Assembly: GCA_027080605.1 (NCBI GenBank)
Contig: JALWRO010000072.1
Location: 1-6,306 of the forward strand
Length of the DNA stretch: 6,306 nt
Direction: 5' to 3'
Origin: Campylobacterales bacterium
GTDB taxonomy: Bacteria > Campylobacterota > Campylobacteria > Campylobacterales > QNZT01
How positions within the stretch are numbered: position 1 is the first letter of the stretch; each line of letters opens with the position of its first letter. The notes under the pieces were generated by a model that saw only the letters and a list, made by a program, of their open reading frames with translations, did not search any database and was not told the DNA's origin. Made by a program: the position numbers and the translations under genes. Shown one piece after another: positions 5,390-6,306 of the stretch.

Positions 5390-6051
5390 AGCTTCAACTT
5401 TCCACCTTTTTGTGCGAAATAGGCCAGTTTGACGATATTGACACTTCGGTCGGAGATACGCTCCAGTTTGCGGATACTTTTGATAAACTCTACCATATCT
5501 TCGGCATCTTCAGGATTAACACAGATCTGCTGCAAAATATTTTTCTCCAGAATTGAGATAATATCGTCACACTTGCTCTCTTCGACATTGACTTTGCGAT
5601 AGAGGTTTTCCAGTTGTTCTTCACTCTCTGCTTCGATCGAGGCAATCGCCGCTTCAAGTGATTTTCGCGTACTCTCCAGAAAAGAGTTCATGTCGTCACG
5701 CAAAGCGGAGAGTTCCATTTCACCGCTGATCTGCATCTTGACTTTTTTGGCATAACTGCGAATGTAGTCGGAGATGCGTGTCAATTCACTCGTAATCTTC
5801 AAATAGGCGATGACAACGCGAAGATCCCTTGCTTCCGGGGAAAAGAGCGCCAGTGTTTTGATGATTTCATTGTCGATTTTGCTGTTTCGGTTGTGAGCAT
5901 CTTTGAGCAGGTTTCTCGCTTCACTCGCTTTCTCCAAATCACCCTCTCTGGAAGCAGCCACCGTCAACTCGTATGCGGTGAGTACATCTGAGGCAAGTGC
6001 CAGTACACGACGACGCGATTTATTCAGTATCTCTTTATAGTTTGTCAGCAT
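5386..6051 (-). CDS. phoU: Phosphate transport system regulatory protein PhoU
   Basis: This 221-residue, wholly helical cytoplasmic protein is made of two PhoU repeats (about 10-105 and 115-210). PhoU links the PstSCAB transporter to PhoR, keeping the Pho response off when phosphate is plentiful. Seen here are LALFSPEARDLRVVIAYLKI (67-86) followed by ELTRISDYI (89-97) in repeat one, and SIRKLERISDRSVNI (192-206) in repeat two. The family metal-binding motif E-x3-D is intact in repeat two (E197/D201), but in repeat one the glutamate position is T91 (T91/D95). The length is slightly below that of longer PhoU proteins but both repeats are complete. The start codon overlaps the pstB stop as TAATG, with AGGGAG 9 nt upstream. 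The stop overlaps the phoB start as ATGA. Confidence 0.92.
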   Translation of the reverse strand: MLTNYKEILNKSRRRVLALASDVLTAYELTVAASREGDLEKASEARNLLKDAHNRNSKIDNEIIKTLALFSPEARDLRVVIAYLKITSELTRISDYIRSYAKKVKMQISGEMELSALRDDMNSFLESTRKSLEAAIASIEAESEEQLENLYRKVNVEESKCDDIISILEKNILQQICVNPEDAEDMVEFIKSIRKLERISDRSVNIVKLAYFAQKGGKLKL

Positions 6052-6306
6052 TATCCAAATCTCCCTGTTACATAATCTTCCGTCAGTTTCTCTTTCGGAT
6101 TTAAAAATATCTTGTCTGTCTTATTATACTCAATCAATTCCCCCAGATACATAAACGCGGTATAGTCACTGAGACGACTCGCCTGTTGCATATTGTGCGT
6201 GACAATGACGATGGAAAGCTCTTTTTTCAGTTCGCTGACCAACTCTTCGATCGCACCGGTGGAGATCGGATCGAGCGCCGATGTCGGTTCGTCCAGGAGT
6301 AAAATC
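6051..6306 (-). CDS. pstB: Phosphate ABC transporter ATP-binding protein PstB, C-terminal third only
   Basis: The fragment is the last 84 complete codons of the ATPase that drives PstSCA phosphate import at the inner face of the membrane. It is open to the right edge, so the N-terminus, Walker A and the LSGGQ signature lie outside the window. Visible are Walker B ILLLDEP at the edge, the D-loop region TSALDPIS, the switch histidine in IVIVTHNMQQASRLSDYTAF, and the PstB-specific ending FMYLGELIEYNKT...IFLNP...TEDYVTGRFG. The GELIE, NP and 'YVTGRFG' tail is diagnostic for PstB among ABC ATPases. The stop TAA shares a base with the phoU ATG. Other pst genes and the operon promoter are presumably further right, beyond the window. 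Confidence 0.96.
   Translation of the reverse strand, partial: ILLLDEPTSALDPISTGAIEELVSELKKELSIVIVTHNMQQASRLSDYTAFMYLGELIEYNKTDKIFLNPKEKLTEDYVTGRFG

Overview
The window looks like chromosomal DNA from a member of the Campylobacterota (Epsilonproteobacteria), probably a free-living chemolithotroph related to Sulfurovum or Sulfurimonas. This assignment is inferred from protein style (histidine kinases with 'SHEFKNP' and 'THEINTP' H-boxes, compact overlapping operons, a pst-phoU-phoB-phoR order) and from moderate GC content. No rRNA or other decisive marker is present. I see no tRNA, CRISPR array, insertion sequence or phage gene.

Layout on the + strand: the 3' end of metE (1-252) is followed by a 125-bp gap. 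The gap holds an 11-bp inverted repeat, a CTACACA direct repeat with 11-bp periodicity just upstream of a -10-like TATACT, and a good ribosome binding site. Next come an OmpR/PhoB-type response regulator (378-1043) and, overlapping it, its partner sensor histidine kinase (1030-2193).

Layout on the - strand, read from the right edge: pstB (3' part, 6306-6051), phoU (6051-5386), a PhoB-like regulator (5389-4715), a PhoR-like kinase (4721-3333) and a MazF/PemK-type endoribonuclease with a 59-residue N-terminal extension (3330-2809). Each junction overlaps or is 2 nt apart, so this looks like one translationally coupled phosphate operon with a toxin-family gene as its last cistron. After a 73-bp gap with its own TATAAT and strong Shine-Dalgarno sequence comes a Uma2-family (DUF820) putative nuclease (2735-2190). 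Its stop codon overlaps the stop codon of the convergent + strand kinase.

Working together: PstB powers high-affinity phosphate import, PhoU links transporter state to the kinase, and the PhoR/PhoB-like pair would control the phosphate-starvation response. The first two-component pair has an unknown stimulus and probably regulates itself through the direct repeat. The most unusual points are the MazF-like gene in the pho operon with no separate antitoxin gene, the 11-bp-period operator candidate, the symmetrical hairpin over the shared stop codons, and an excess of the palindrome TTCATGAA.
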